From Haloarcula rara (GTDB lineage Archaea; Halobacteriota; Halobacteria; Halobacteriales; Haloarculaceae), in assembly GCF_029338235.1 (NCBI RefSeq), contig NZ_CP119785.1:2790001-2854000 (forward strand): a stretch of DNA of 64,000 bases, in the 5' to 3' direction. Both the position numbers and the translations under genes were made by a program. The notes beneath the pieces were generated by a model. That model was given only the letters and a program-made list of their open reading frames with translations. It made no database searches and was not told the origin of the DNA. Of the stretch, positions 44,835 through 53,633 are shown piece after piece. Numbering within the stretch: position 1 is the first letter of the stretch; every line of letters starts with the position of its first letter.

Positions 44835-45656
44835 TCAGGCCGGTCGCGCGACCGAGGCGGCGGTCGCGTTCGCACCATCGGTCGCGTTCGCACCATCGGG
44901 CGAGGTCGTGTTGTCCGCTCCGTCGGGCGCAGTCGTGTTGTTTGCCCCGGTCCCGCGTTGTTCGTCGAGCCAGTCGTCGTACTCGGACTGGTTGAGGACG
45001 ACGACGTCGGCCTGCATTCGGCTGTGGCCCGAGCCACACAGCTCCGCACAGTAGAGCCGGTACGTGCCGGTCTCGGTCGGCTGTGTCCGTGCGACCGTCT
45101 CCTGGCTCGGGAAGATGTCCTGTTTGACGCCGAAATCCGGTATGTAAAACGAGTGTATCACGTCACTTGAGCGCAACCGGAACGTGACGTCGGTGTCTTT
45201 CGGCAGGTAGAGCGTCTCGCTCGTTGTCACGTTCGAGTCGGGGTAGCTGAACTCGTATCCCCACTGGTAGGTCAGGACGTCGACCTCCATCTCGTCGCCC
45301 ACGTCCCCCCCGTCGGACGCACCGGCCGCTGCCGGCGAGATGTAGGGGTTCGCCAGCACGAAAAAGCCCGAGACGCCGACGAAAACGAGGATAGCACCGG
45401 TCGCCGCGGTCCAGGTGACCTCAAGCGCCGGGTCGTCGATGGTCGGTCTCGGGTCGTCGTTGTTGTGGAAGCGGTAGATGGCGTAGACGAGCATCAGTTC
45501 CACGAACAGTGTCAGCGGGAGCGCGACGTACAGCAGCTGTTCGTTGAGCTCGTCGATGGCCGCCCGGTTGACCGACTGGGCGGCCGCGGGCGTGCTGAAC
45601 ACCACCACACCGAGGGTGAGAACACAGAGCCAGGACAGGGCGCGACTGAGACGCAT
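44835..45656 (-). CDS. coxB: Cytochrome c oxidase subunit II
   Basis: 273 residues from ATG 45656. Signal peptide MRLSRALSWLCVLTLGVVVF...TPAAAQ, two helices (about 40-65 and 80-105), then the CuA cupredoxin domain. The CuA ligands are in DVIHSFYIPDFGVKQDIFPS (His) and CAELCGSGHSRM (two Cys, Glu carbonyl, His, Met). The C-terminus is a degenerate Asn-Ala-Thr/Asp-Gly repeat carrying N-x-T sequons and is likely surface-exposed. A TATTTGATA box lies 28 nt upstream, so it is leaderless. Confidence 0.94.
   Translation of the reverse strand: MRLSRALSWLCVLTLGVVVFSTPAAAQSVNRAAIDELNEQLLYVALPLTLFVELMLVYAIYRFHNNDDPRPTIDDPALEVTWTAATGAILVFVGVSGFFVLANPYISPAAAGASDGGDVGDEMEVDVLTYQWGYEFSYPDSNVTTSETLYLPKDTDVTFRLRSSDVIHSFYIPDFGVKQDIFPSQETVARTQPTETGTYRLYCAELCGSGHSRMQADVVVLNQSEYDDWLDEQRGTGANNTTAPDGADNTTSPDGANATDGANATAASVARPA
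44861..44896 (-). repeat. Two 18-bp tandem copies in coxB tail
   Basis: CGGTCGCGTTCGCACCAT repeats exactly twice (44861-44878, 44879-44896), encoding the DGANAT motif in the C-terminal tail of CoxB. Degenerate neighbouring units (GANNTT, GADNTT) suggest an expanding sequon-bearing tail. Confidence 0.75.
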
Positions 45657-45678
45657 TGGACACAACTTACGGCGGGGG

Positions 45679-45748
45679 TATCAAATAGCTTGGCCAGTTG
45701 CGCCCGACTGTCACCCCGACACATACCGACCGTCGTCGCGTAGTTTTA
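45679..45748. promoter_or_regulatory. Divergent coxB/coxA promoter region
   Basis: On the minus strand CTATTTGATA (plus 45679-45688) lies about 28 nt before the coxB ATG. On the plus strand GTTTTATGTC (45739-45748) predicts a start near 45770 and a leader of about 60 nt before coxA. The two divergent promoters would let the oxidase subunits be co-regulated. Confidence 0.5.
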
Positions 45749-45831
45749 TGTCGATGGCTCCGTGAGAATCGAGTAATGCTTTCACCGACCGATACGCTAA
45801 CTACTGCGGCTCTGAGGACGGTTCACCGACG

Positions 45832-48099
45832 ATGATGAACCGCGCCGTAATCGAAGGGTCCGCACTGGCGCTTCTCGCGCTTGGGATCATCACGGTCTGG
45901 TTTCGGGCCCGCTACAAGGCCCGGCCGGCCAGTGACGGTGGCTACCTCACTCGCGAGGAACTCCAGTTCGAACTCGGCCGCCTCCAGGACGAGGTGCTGC
46001 GGTGGCTGACGACAACGAACCACCGCGAAATCGGCATCCTCTACATCGCCTTCGGCACTATCGCGGCCCTCTGGGGCGGGATGGACGCGATGATGCTCCG
46101 CACCGAACTGCTGACCCCGCCAGCGGACATCTGGACGCCCGAGACCTACAACGCCCTGTTTACCACCCACGGGCTGACGATGCTCATCTTCTTCGTCCTG
46201 CCCGTCTTCTTCGGTATCGGGAACTACTTCCTCCCGCTGCTCATCGGGGCCGACGACATGGCGTTCCCGCGGGTCAACGCCATCGGCTTCTGGTTGCTGC
46301 CCCCCGCCCTGTTGATGGCCCGGTTCGGGCTCATCGTCCAGATCGGCGGGCAGGTCCTCAGCCTCTTCCTGCCCAAGGAACAGATTCTCTTCTTCCTCTC
46401 GCTCCGTGAGGTCAGCGTCGGGTGGACGCTATACGCGCCCCTCTCCGTGGTCCAGCCAAACCCGCAGATCGACCTCCTGTTGCTCGGCTTGCACCTGAGC
46501 GGTATCGCGACGACGGTGGGCGCCATCAACTTCATCGCGACGGTCATCTACGAGCGGGCAGACGGCGTGAACTGGAGCAACCTCGACATCTTCTCGTGGA
46601 ATATGCTGGTCACCAGCTCCATCGCGCTGTTTGCGTTCCCGCTGCTGGGCAGTGCCCTCGTGATGCTCCTGCTCGACCGGAACCTCGGAACGACGTTCTT
46701 CGCCACGGAGGGCGGCGGTCCGGTTCTCTGGCAACACCTGTTCTGGTTCTGGGGCCACCCCGAGGTGTACATCCTCTTCCTGCCGGCGACCGGGCTGATG
46801 AGTCTCATCCTGCCGAAGTTCGTCGGCCGAAAGCTCTTTGGCTATCAGTTCATCGTCTACTCGACGCTTGGGCTGGCCGTGATGTCTTTCGGTGTCTGGG
46901 CCCACCACATGTTCACCTCCGGTGTCGACCCGCGACTGAAGGCCTCTTTTATGGCTATCTCCATCGCTATCGCCGTCCCGAGCGCGATCAAGGTGTTCAA
47001 CTGGCTCACGACGATGTGGGACGGCAACATCAGGCTCTCGGCACCGTTTATCCTCTGTGCGGGCGGTATCGGGACCTTCATCATCGGCGGTGTCACCGGG
47101 GTCTTCCTCGCAGTCATCCCCATCGACATCCTCTATCACGGCACTTACTACGTCGTGGGTCACTTCCATCTCATCGTCGTCGGTATCATCCCGATGCTGA
47201 TGATAGCCTCGTCGTACTACTGGTACCCGATTCTGACGGGCCGATGGTACGACCGGCGTCTGGCGAAGTTCCAGTCGGGGCTACTCATCGTCGGGGCCTT
47301 CGTCACGTTCATGATTCTGCTGGTCATCGGCGGGATAGGGCTGCCGCGCCGGCAGGCCATCTACCCGCCAGAATATCAGCTCGCACAGCAGATCGCCACC
47401 GTCGGCTCCTACGTCATCGGCCTCTCGGCCGTGATGTGGCTCTATAACATGCTCGTCTCGTACTGGCGCGGCGACGTGGTCCAGTCCACCGACCCGTGGA
47501 ACCTGAAGGCGACGAACCAGTTCACCCGCGAGTGGCAGTGGTTCGAAGAGCGGATGGTCGAGAAGTACGACATGGAACCGGCCCAGCCCGAGACCACCCG
47601 GCGCTCGTACGCGCCGGAACTGGAGCCGATGGGGCTGCTCGGCGGCGTCGGCAGTGTCGCCCAGAACGTCTACCGAAACGCCTCGATGGCCGCTGTCGCG
47701 GGCTTTATCGGCACGTTCCTGATGACGGGCGGCATCGGGACCGCCATCGTCATCGGTGTGTTAGACCCCGCTTCCTTCGCCGAGATATCGGAGCTTGTCG
47801 GGCTGGGGACGAGTGTGATAATCGGCGCCGTGCTGTTCCTCGCCGGCGGGACCATCATCTGGCCGCTCCTCTTTCTCTCCTTCCAGGAGTTCCTGCCCGG
47901 GCGGCGGATGTTCGAGACCGGACTGGTGTTCGCGTCGCTGGTCGCGACCGGTTTCTCCGTCGCGTTCTACACGGACCAGACCGGGCTTGCGTTCGTCGGC
48001 TACCTGACGTTCGTCTTCGTCGCCCACTGGGCCTACGGGCTCGGTCTGGCAGTGACCTTCCAGTTCCTGCGGTCCCGACGGACCGACATGGGGGCCTGA
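45832..48099 (+). CDS. coxA: Cytochrome c oxidase subunit I with C-terminal extension
   Basis: 755 residues, about 150-190 longer than a standard subunit I. The core has TTNHREIGILYIAFG, TTHGLTMLIFFVLPVFFGIGNYFLPLLIGADDMAFPRVN (heme-ligand His), WGHPEVYILFLPATGL (CuB His and cross-linked Tyr), AHHMFTSGVDP (CuB His pair), SAIKVFNWL (K-channel Lys) and HGTYYVVGHFHLIV (heme a and a3 His). After residue about 600 come four more helices (GFIGTFLMTGGIGTAIVIGVL...) not matching subunit III, which is encoded separately. The stop is followed one base later by the next ATG. Confidence 0.95.
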   Translation: MMNRAVIEGSALALLALGIITVWFRARYKARPASDGGYLTREELQFELGRLQDEVLRWLTTTNHREIGILYIAFGTIAALWGGMDAMMLRTELLTPPADIWTPETYNALFTTHGLTMLIFFVLPVFFGIGNYFLPLLIGADDMAFPRVNAIGFWLLPPALLMARFGLIVQIGGQVLSLFLPKEQILFFLSLREVSVGWTLYAPLSVVQPNPQIDLLLLGLHLSGIATTVGAINFIATVIYERADGVNWSNLDIFSWNMLVTSSIALFAFPLLGSALVMLLLDRNLGTTFFATEGGGPVLWQHLFWFWGHPEVYILFLPATGLMSLILPKFVGRKLFGYQFIVYSTLGLAVMSFGVWAHHMFTSGVDPRLKASFMAISIAIAVPSAIKVFNWLTTMWDGNIRLSAPFILCAGGIGTFIIGGVTGVFLAVIPIDILYHGTYYVVGHFHLIVVGIIPMLMIASSYYWYPILTGRWYDRRLAKFQSGLLIVGAFVTFMILLVIGGIGLPRRQAIYPPEYQLAQQIATVGSYVIGLSAVMWLYNMLVSYWRGDVVQSTDPWNLKATNQFTREWQWFEERMVEKYDMEPAQPETTRRSYAPELEPMGLLGGVGSVAQNVYRNASMAAVAGFIGTFLMTGGIGTAIVIGVLDPASFAEISELVGLGTSVIIGAVLFLAGGTIIWPLLFLSFQEFLPGRRMFETGLVFASLVATGFSVAFYTDQTGLAFVGYLTFVFVAHWAYGLGLAVTFQFLRSRRTDMGA

Positions 48100-48100
48100 G

Positions 48101-48622
48101 ATGAGCGACGAGTCGATCCTCTTTACCTACATCGCGCCGTTCGTGGGCGTCCTGGTCGTGGCTGTCGGCATCGGCGCCGCTGTCCCCGGCGGCTACGCCA
48201 TCATCCAGGAGGACATCACCACCTGCGACCAGCCCACGATGGCAGTCGAAGGGGCCGACGAGACCGTCGAGCGGTTCAACGAGTCACAGCCGCGAAATCT
48301 CCCGGTACTCCAGTACGAGAACCTCTCAGAGGCCGAGCAGACTGCGTTCGACGAAGCGCTGGAAGACCCACAGGGCGAGGCCCGCGTCGCCGGTGAGTTC
48401 CCGAATGGCGACACCATCCGAAACGGCTCCATCATCGTCTACGAGGGCGAACGCCACTACGCTACCGTCGTCGCGGAGAACCCCTGCTTCGTCGCGCCGG
48501 AGCTGCAGTTCCCGCTTGGCGTGTTCGCCATCATCTTCGGCGTCATCGGTATCCTCAGCCCGCCTATCTACCGGAAGCTGGTGGAACTAGAAGAGCGGGC
48601 GAACGTTGACGACCGCAGGTAG
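48101..48622 (+). CDS. Small membrane protein linked to coxA
   Basis: 173 residues. Helices at both ends (TYIAPFVGVLVVAVGIGAAVPGGYAI; LGVFAIIFGVIGILSPPIYRKLVEL) enclose an acidic extracytoplasmic domain with NLSEAEQTAFDEALEDPQGEARVAGEFPNG and VYEGERHYATVVAENPCF. The start is one base after coxA's stop, so it is translationally coupled and likely part of the oxidase unit, perhaps an accessory subunit. I do not know a described function. Confidence 0.8.
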   Translation: MSDESILFTYIAPFVGVLVVAVGIGAAVPGGYAIIQEDITTCDQPTMAVEGADETVERFNESQPRNLPVLQYENLSEAEQTAFDEALEDPQGEARVAGEFPNGDTIRNGSIIVYEGERHYATVVAENPCFVAPELQFPLGVFAIIFGVIGILSPPIYRKLVELEERANVDDRR

Positions 48623-48733
48623 ACTGTCCGGACCGACGTTTTTTGTCACTCGGAATTCCTTTAGTGTGTAAAGGTAGCTTTCCACACGTCCGTCGAACCA
48701 TCCCTCCAGACCCGGAGACGCTACCGCGAGTAG

Positions 48734-49117
48734 ATGAGCAATTCCATCGGCGTCGGTGGCGTCGGCCTCTTCGTCGGGACACTCACAGCGATATTTGCCC
48801 CCAGTACCGTCAGCGACATGTTTCTCTTTGGCGGCGTCGGGGCCTACTATCTCGGTATCTCCTCCTATCTGGTCCTCTGGCGGCGCTCGGGCGTTCGACT
48901 GCTGGACGAACGGGAGGCGGAGATAGAACGGCGGGCCAGCCAGATAGTACTGCTCACGCTGATTACGGTCACGCTGTTTGCACTCCCGGCGGACCTGCTT
49001 TTCGACGTGACTGGTGACTTCGAGGTTCCGATGGCACTTCGAGGAGCTATCTGGGGGACGCTGCTGCTGGCGTTCGTGCTGGTCGTCTCTGGGTACGTGG
49101 AGTCGAAAATGCAGTAA
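48734..49117 (+). CDS. DUF2178-like small membrane protein
   Basis: 127 residues, four helices. The loop RRSGVRLLDEREAEIERRASQIVLLTL carries the DER-x-x-x-I-x-x-x-A/S pattern of DUF2178-type proteins. It is 111 bp downstream of the previous gene, with an imperfect hairpin (GTGTGTAAAG/CTTTCCACAC) in the gap. It converges on coxC. Confidence 0.7.
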   Translation: MSNSIGVGGVGLFVGTLTAIFAPSTVSDMFLFGGVGAYYLGISSYLVLWRRSGVRLLDEREAEIERRASQIVLLTLITVTLFALPADLLFDVTGDFEVPMALRGAIWGTLLLAFVLVVSGYVESKMQ

Positions 49118-49141
49118 CATGTCGCGACTGCCGGGCTTGCA

Positions 49142-49960
49142 CTACACCGACGCGCCGACGTAGAGGACCACGACGAGGAAGATCCACACCACGTCGACGA
49201 AGTGCCAGTACAGCGACGTCGTCCTGATAGCGGTGTCGTGGCCCGGGCCGTACTCGCCACGGAGCGAGCGGCCGAAGGCGATGGCGATGAGCAGGACGCC
49301 CAGCGCGACGTGGAGCCCGTGCAGGCCCGTCAGACCGTAGAACGCGCTCCCGAGGACGCCGCTGGTCAGCGAGAACCCTTCGACGACGAGCAGTTCGTAG
49401 TACTCGTAGACCTGCCCCCCCAGGAAGACGACCCCAAGCACCAGCGTCGCACCGAGCAAGCCGAGGAACTTCTTGCGGTCGCCCGCTTCGAGCGCGTGGT
49501 GGCCGTAGTGGATGGTGAAGCTGCTGGCGACCAGCAGGGCGGTGTTGATGAACACGAGCGGCGTCAGCAGGCCGTGACTCGCCTCCCAGGCGCCGGCCCG
49601 GACGAACGCGTAGTAGATGAACCCGGCCGAGAACGTCGACAGGTCGGAGGCCAGAAAGAGTATCATCGTCGTCGTGTAGAGGTCGGCCCCACCGGTACCG
49701 TGACCGCCCGCCGGGGCGAGAAAGGCCTCGTAGGCCCAGCCAAAGAGGCCCGCGACCATACCGACCATGCCGACGCCGGCGAGCCCGACGGGAATCACAA
49801 CGGGAACGAGGTCGAGCCCGACGAAGAAGAATCCGGCCCCCAGATACAGCATGCCGGCGCCGACGGCCGCGATGAGCGGCCAGCGGCTCCGGTGTTCGTG
49901 ATGCTCGTCGTCGTGGTCCTCGGCGGCGTGTTCGCCGCCGGTACTGAGCCAACCAGACAT
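49142..49960 (-). CDS. coxC: Cytochrome c oxidase subunit III
   Basis: 272 residues with about seven helices. After a His/Asp-rich cytoplasmic N-terminus (EHAAEDHDDEHHEHRSRW) come the family's LYTTTMILFLASDLSTFSAGFIYYAFVRAG, TIHYGHHALEAGDRKKF, GQVYEYYELL, YGLTGLHGLHVALGVLL and SLYWHFVDVVWIFLVVVLYV. It lacks its own neighbouring subunit I on the same strand; coxA runs toward it on the plus strand. Confidence 0.93.
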   Translation of the reverse strand: MSGWLSTGGEHAAEDHDDEHHEHRSRWPLIAAVGAGMLYLGAGFFFVGLDLVPVVIPVGLAGVGMVGMVAGLFGWAYEAFLAPAGGHGTGGADLYTTTMILFLASDLSTFSAGFIYYAFVRAGAWEASHGLLTPLVFINTALLVASSFTIHYGHHALEAGDRKKFLGLLGATLVLGVVFLGGQVYEYYELLVVEGFSLTSGVLGSAFYGLTGLHGLHVALGVLLIAIAFGRSLRGEYGPGHDTAIRTTSLYWHFVDVVWIFLVVVLYVGASV

Positions 49961-50075
49961 TACCAGTAGCTGGGGACGCTGTCGTTAAATAAGTGGTCGG
50001 GTGCAGGTCACGCGATGGAAAAGAATCAGTCCAGCGGTGCGGTCAGCATACGCGCGAGCGAAGCGAGCGCGGTTC

Positions 50076-50187
50076 ACTGCCGAAGCGGGCGTCGCCCGCT
50101 GAGGCAGCCTTTTTTTAGCGTAGATTTTTACGGCGAGAGGTGCCCACAGCGGCGCGAAGCGCCGCGAGGACACCCGAGCCGTAAAAA
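50076..50187. terminator. Two hairpins with T/A runs downstream of cdc48
   Basis: TTTTTACGGC (50125-50134) and GCCGTAAAAA (50178-50187) close a ~63-nt hairpin with an inner GCGGCG/CGCCGC stem; it starts 6 bases past the cdc48 stop and ends in a T run on the minus strand. A second hairpin, CTGCC...GCGGGCG/CGCCCGC...GGCAG (50076-50108), is followed by TTTTTTT on the plus strand. The pair looks like back-to-back terminators, though a stable small RNA cannot be excluded. Confidence 0.5.
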
Positions 50188-50193
50188 AAGGTA

Positions 50194-52455
50194 CTACTGG
50201 AACGTCCGTCCGACCTTGTCCTCTTCGAGGTCGGGTTCGGCGGTGTCGAAGCGCTGTTCGATCTCGTCGTAGCGCTCGCGGGTCTCGTCGGTGACGCTGG
50301 GGCCCACTTCGTCGAGCGCGTGCTCGAAGTGGTCCATCGTCACGCGGACGTTTCCGACCGAGTCACCGATGTCCTCGGGGTCGACGCTGTTGATGAACTC
50401 CCGGGTCGCGGCCATCGACGCCTCGCGGCAGACGGCCTCGATGTCGGCGCCGACGTAGCCGTCGGTCCGGCGGGCCAGACTGTTGAGGTCGACGCCGTCG
50501 GCCAGCGGTTTGTCGCGGGTGTGGACCGCGAAGATGGCCCGGCGGGCCTCCTCGTCGGGCACCGGAACGTGGACGTGCCTGTCCAGGCGACCGGGGCGCA
50601 GGAGTGCGCTGTCGATGAGGTCCGGCCGGTTGGTCGTCGCGACGACGACCACGTCCTCCATCTCCTCGATACCGTCGAGCTCGGTCAGCAGCTGGGAGAC
50701 GACCCGTTCGCCGACACCGGAGTCGGTCTGGCCGCCGCCACGCTCGCCGGCGATGGAGTCTATCTCGTCGAAGAACACCACCGTGGGGGCGTTCTCCCGG
50801 GCCTTGGCGAACACTTCGCGGACGCCCTTCTCGGACTCGCCCACGAACTTGTTGAGCAGTTCGGGCCCCTTCACCGAGATGAAGTTCGACTGGGCCTCGT
50901 TAGCAACGGCCTTCGCGAGCAGGGTCTTGCCCGTGCCCGGCGGGCCGTACAGCAGGACGCCCTTGGCGGCATTGAGGTCCATCGCCTCGAAGACGGAGCC
51001 GTACTCCAGGGGCCACTGGATGGTCTCGCGGAGCCGTTCTTTGGTGTCCTCGAGTCCGCCGACGGAGTCCCAGGTGACGTCGGGGACCTCGACGAAGACC
51101 TCGCGTAGCGCGGAGGGCTCGATACCCTTCATCGCGTCCTTGACGTCGTCGTCGGCAATCTCCAGCTTCTCGAGCACTTCGGCGTCGATTTCCTCCGATT
51201 CGAGGTCGAGCTCGGGGCGGATGCGCCGGAGCGCGTTCATCGCCGACTCCTTCGTGAGCGTGGCGAGGTCGGCGCCGACGAAGCCGTGGGTGTTCTCCGC
51301 GTAGCTGTCGATGTCGATCTCCTCGGAGAGGGGCATCCCGCGGGTGTGGACCTGGAGGATCTCCTTGCGGCCCTCCTTGTCCGGGACGCCGATCTCTATC
51401 TCGCGGTCGAAGCGGCCACCGCGGCGCAGCGCCGGGTCGATGGCGTCGACGCGGTTGGTCGCGCCGATGACGATTACCTGCCCGCGCTCCTCGAGCCCGT
51501 CCATCAGGCTGAGCAGCTGGGCGACCACGCGGCGTTCCACGTCGCCCTGGGTCTCACCGCGCTTGGGCGCGATGGAGTCGATTTCGTCGATGAAGACGAT
51601 AGCGGGGGAGTTCTCCTCGGCCTCTTCGAAGACCTCACGGAGCTGTTCCTCGCTCTCGCCGTAGTACTTCGACATTATCTCCGGGCCGGAGATGGTGGTG
51701 AAGTACGCGTCTATCTCGTTTGCGACGGCTTTCGCCATCAGGGTCTTCCCGGTCCCCGGCGGGCCGTGAAGCAAGACACCCTTCGGCGGTTCGATGCCCA
51801 GTTGCTGGAACAGCTCGGGGTGGCGCATCGGCAGCTCGATCATCTCGCGGACCTGTTCGAGTTCGTCGTCCAGGCCGCCGATGTCCTCGTAGGTCACGTC
51901 GGGCGACTCGGGACTTGCCGCGCCCTCGCCTTCGCGTATCTGTTCGGCGGGCTTCTCGCTGACCTGAATCTCCGTCGAGTCGGTGACGACGACGGTTCCG
52001 GACGGAGCCGTCTCGGCGATTCGCAGCGGAATCTTCTGGCCTGACATCGAGGAGAGCGGCCCGAGGCCGAAGCTCACGGGCACGGTCTGGCCCTGCGTGA
52101 CGGCCTGGCCGCTGAGGTTGTTGCGAATCATCGGCCCGACGTTGCCCCGGACCCGGAGGTTCTGGGGCAGGGCGACGGTCACGCTGGTCGCGGGCTTGAC
52201 GTCGGCCTTCTCGACGGTCACGGAGTCGTCGATGCCGACGCCGGCCTCCTGGCGGAGTTGGCCGTCGATTCGGACGATGCCGTTGCCGTCGTCCTCGGGG
52301 TAGCCCGGCCACACGCGGGCGACGGCGCGGTTCTTGCCCTCGAGGACGATGTAATCACCGTTCTCGAGGTCCATCTCGTCCATGGCGGCCCGGTCGATGG
52401 CCGCGAGGCCGCGTCCTGCGTCTTTCTGCTTGAGGGGTTTGACTGTGAGTTTCAT
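50194..52455 (-). CDS. cdc48: Cdc48/VCP-like AAA ATPase
   Basis: 753 residues. The N-domain (double-psi barrel plus 4-stranded part, 1-180) reads [24 protein letters not shown]1 has Walker [20 protein letters not shown] and Walker [18 protein letters not shown]2 has [19 protein letters not shown] and [17 protein letters not shown]. Both retain the SRH arginines (GGRFDRE, PGRLDRH). The C-terminus ends KVGRTFQ. It is a protein unfoldase that likely works with the proteasome. Its ATG directly abuts the TAG of the small gene upstream. Confidence 0.96.
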   Translation of the reverse strand: MKLTVKPLKQKDAGRGLAAIDRAAMDEMDLENGDYIVLEGKNRAVARVWPGYPEDDGNGIVRIDGQLRQEAGVGIDDSVTVEKADVKPATSVTVALPQNLRVRGNVGPMIRNNLSGQAVTQGQTVPVSFGLGPLSSMSGQKIPLRIAETAPSGTVVVTDSTEIQVSEKPAEQIREGEGAASPESPDVTYEDIGGLDDELEQVREMIELPMRHPELFQQLGIEPPKGVLLHGPPGTGKTLMAKAVANEIDAYFTTISGPEIMSKYYGESEEQLREVFEEAEENSPAIVFIDEIDSIAPKRGETQGDVERRVVAQLLSLMDGLEERGQVIVIGATNRVDAIDPALRRGGRFDREIEIGVPDKEGRKEILQVHTRGMPLSEEIDIDSYAENTHGFVGADLATLTKESAMNALRRIRPELDLESEEIDAEVLEKLEIADDDVKDAMKGIEPSALREVFVEVPDVTWDSVGGLEDTKERLRETIQWPLEYGSVFEAMDLNAAKGVLLYGPPGTGKTLLAKAVANEAQSNFISVKGPELLNKFVGESEKGVREVFAKARENAPTVVFFDEIDSIAGERGGGQTDSGVGERVVSQLLTELDGIEEMEDVVVVATTNRPDLIDSALLRPGRLDRHVHVPVPDEEARRAIFAVHTRDKPLADGVDLNSLARRTDGYVGADIEAVCREASMAATREFINSVDPEDIGDSVGNVRVTMDHFEHALDEVGPSVTDETRERYDEIEQRFDTAEPDLEEDKVGRTFQ

Positions 52456-52701
52456 CTAGTGTGCCTCCTCGTCTGACAGTTCGATAGTGAGAACGCCGTT
52501 GTTGATAAACGCCCGTGCGTCGCTCTGGTCGGGCAGGGGCTGTTCGTACTGCTCGTCACCGGTGACGAGAATCACGGTGTCGTCCACGACGTCCACGGTG
52601 GTGTCGTCGGCGACGCCCACGTCCGCAGCGAGCACGACGTGGTCGTCGTACTCGAATCGGCGGACGGACATCTCGTCGAACAACTGTTGGTCTGTGTTCA
52701 T
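52456..52701 (-). CDS. Small Hsp20-like protein (DUF7127 type) paired with Cdc48
   Basis: 81 residues from ATG 52701. The alternating strands MSVRRFEYDDHVVLAADVGVADDTTVDVVDDTVILVTGDEQYEQPLP and the tail NNGVLTIELSDEE resemble the alpha-crystallin core, including the V-L-T-I-E-L end strand of HSP20 proteins. Stop TAG and the cdc48 ATG are contiguous (TAGATG), so the two are translated as a pair. Transcription starts at its own ATG from the TATA box 28 nt upstream. A chaperone or adaptor role for Cdc48 is my inference. The family number is recalled and moderately sure. Confidence 0.75.
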   Translation of the reverse strand: MNTDQQLFDEMSVRRFEYDDHVVLAADVGVADDTTVDVVDDTVILVTGDEQYEQPLPDQSDARAFINNGVLTIELSDEEAH

Positions 52702-52724
52702 GCTAACTATAGGTAAGTGCGATA

Positions 52725-52737
52725 AGTATATAAATCT
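52725..52737 (-). promoter_or_regulatory. TATA box of the small gene-cdc48 operon
   Basis: Minus-strand AGATTTATATACT, centred 28 nt upstream of ATG 52701, predicts a leaderless start. It overlaps the reach of the inverted repeat at 52742-52772, which begins 5 bp upstream where the B-recognition element would sit. Confidence 0.6.
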
Positions 52738-52741
52738 ATCG

Positions 52742-52772
52742 CCTAGAACCACCCTATAGCGGCGATTCTAGG
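52742..52772. promoter_or_regulatory. Inverted repeat CCTAGAA-n17-TTCTAGG next to cdc48 promoter
   Basis: CCTAGAA (52742-52748) and TTCTAGG (52766-52772) form a 7-bp dyad with 17-bp spacing. It lies immediately upstream of the TATA box of the cdc48 operon and about 50 bp before the box of the divergent hydrolase gene. The spacing (centre-to-centre 24 bp) would put both half sites on one face of about 2.3 helical turns, a plausible operator. Confidence 0.45.
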
Positions 52773-52850
52773 TTAGTTGCTTGAATGCGGTTCACACCGT
52801 GGGCGTATGACTCGGGTGTTTTTATTCGCTGTGTTTGCGTAGATGCGTGT

Positions 52851-53633
52851 ATGGACACAGTCGCACACCACGGGCGGACCACGGCCTACCGGAACGCTCC
52901 CGGCGACGGGTCTGGTCCGGTGGCGCTCTACGTCCACGGGAGCGGTGGGACACATCGGCTCTGGAGTCACCAGTACCGACCCGAGGGACCGGCACACCCG
53001 GCCGTCGCGCTCGATTTGAGCGGCCACGGCGACTCCGAGGACGTCGCGACTGTCCCGGGCAGCGACACGCTCGACGCGTACGCCGAAGATGTCGCCGCCG
53101 TCGCCCGCGCGACCGACGCCGACGTGCTGGTGGGCAACTCACTCGGGGGCGCAGTCGCCCAGTGGGTCGCTCTGGAGGCCGACTGGCGGCCCGACGCGCT
53201 CGTTCTTTCGGGGACCGGCCCAGCGTTACCCGTCTTCGACGGACTACTGGCGTGGCTCCAGGACGACTTCGAGCGGGCTGTCGACTTTCTGCACGGGCGC
53301 GACCGGCTCTTTCATACCGACGACGAGTCACTGCGTAGCCCCTCTCGGGACCAGCTCCGCGCTGTCGGGCGCCGCGTCACCCGCCGGGACTTCCAGACCT
53401 GCGACCGGTTCGACGTGACTGGCCGACTTTCGGCCATCGATGCGCCGACGCTGGCGCTGTGTGGCGAACACGACAGACTGGCCCCCAGGAGCGACCACGA
53501 GGCTCTCGCCCGGGAGCTTCCACTCGGGGAGTTCGCCGTCGTGGCCGACGCCGCGCATCTGGCGATGCTGGAGCGGCCGTCGGCGTTCAACAGCGTCGTC
53601 GCGGGGTTTCTCGCGGACGTGCTCGGGGCTTAG
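52851..53633 (+). CDS. Alpha/beta-fold hydrolase
   Basis: 260 residues; ATG 52851 lies 27 nt after TTTTATT (52820-52826), so leaderless. ALYVHGSGGTHRLWSHQY is the oxyanion HG region, VLVGNSLGGAVAQWVALE the nucleophile elbow (Ser in GNSLGG), LCGEHDRLAPRSDH the acidic residue and DAAHLAMLERP the catalytic His. It is a cytoplasmic esterase/lipase-type enzyme of unknown substrate. Its stop overlaps that of the convergent synthase by 3-4 bases. Confidence 0.9.
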   Translation: MDTVAHHGRTTAYRNAPGDGSGPVALYVHGSGGTHRLWSHQYRPEGPAHPAVALDLSGHGDSEDVATVPGSDTLDAYAEDVAAVARATDADVLVGNSLGGAVAQWVALEADWRPDALVLSGTGPALPVFDGLLAWLQDDFERAVDFLHGRDRLFHTDDESLRSPSRDQLRAVGRRVTRRDFQTCDRFDVTGRLSAIDAPTLALCGEHDRLAPRSDHEALARELPLGEFAVVADAAHLAMLERPSAFNSVVAGFLADVLGA

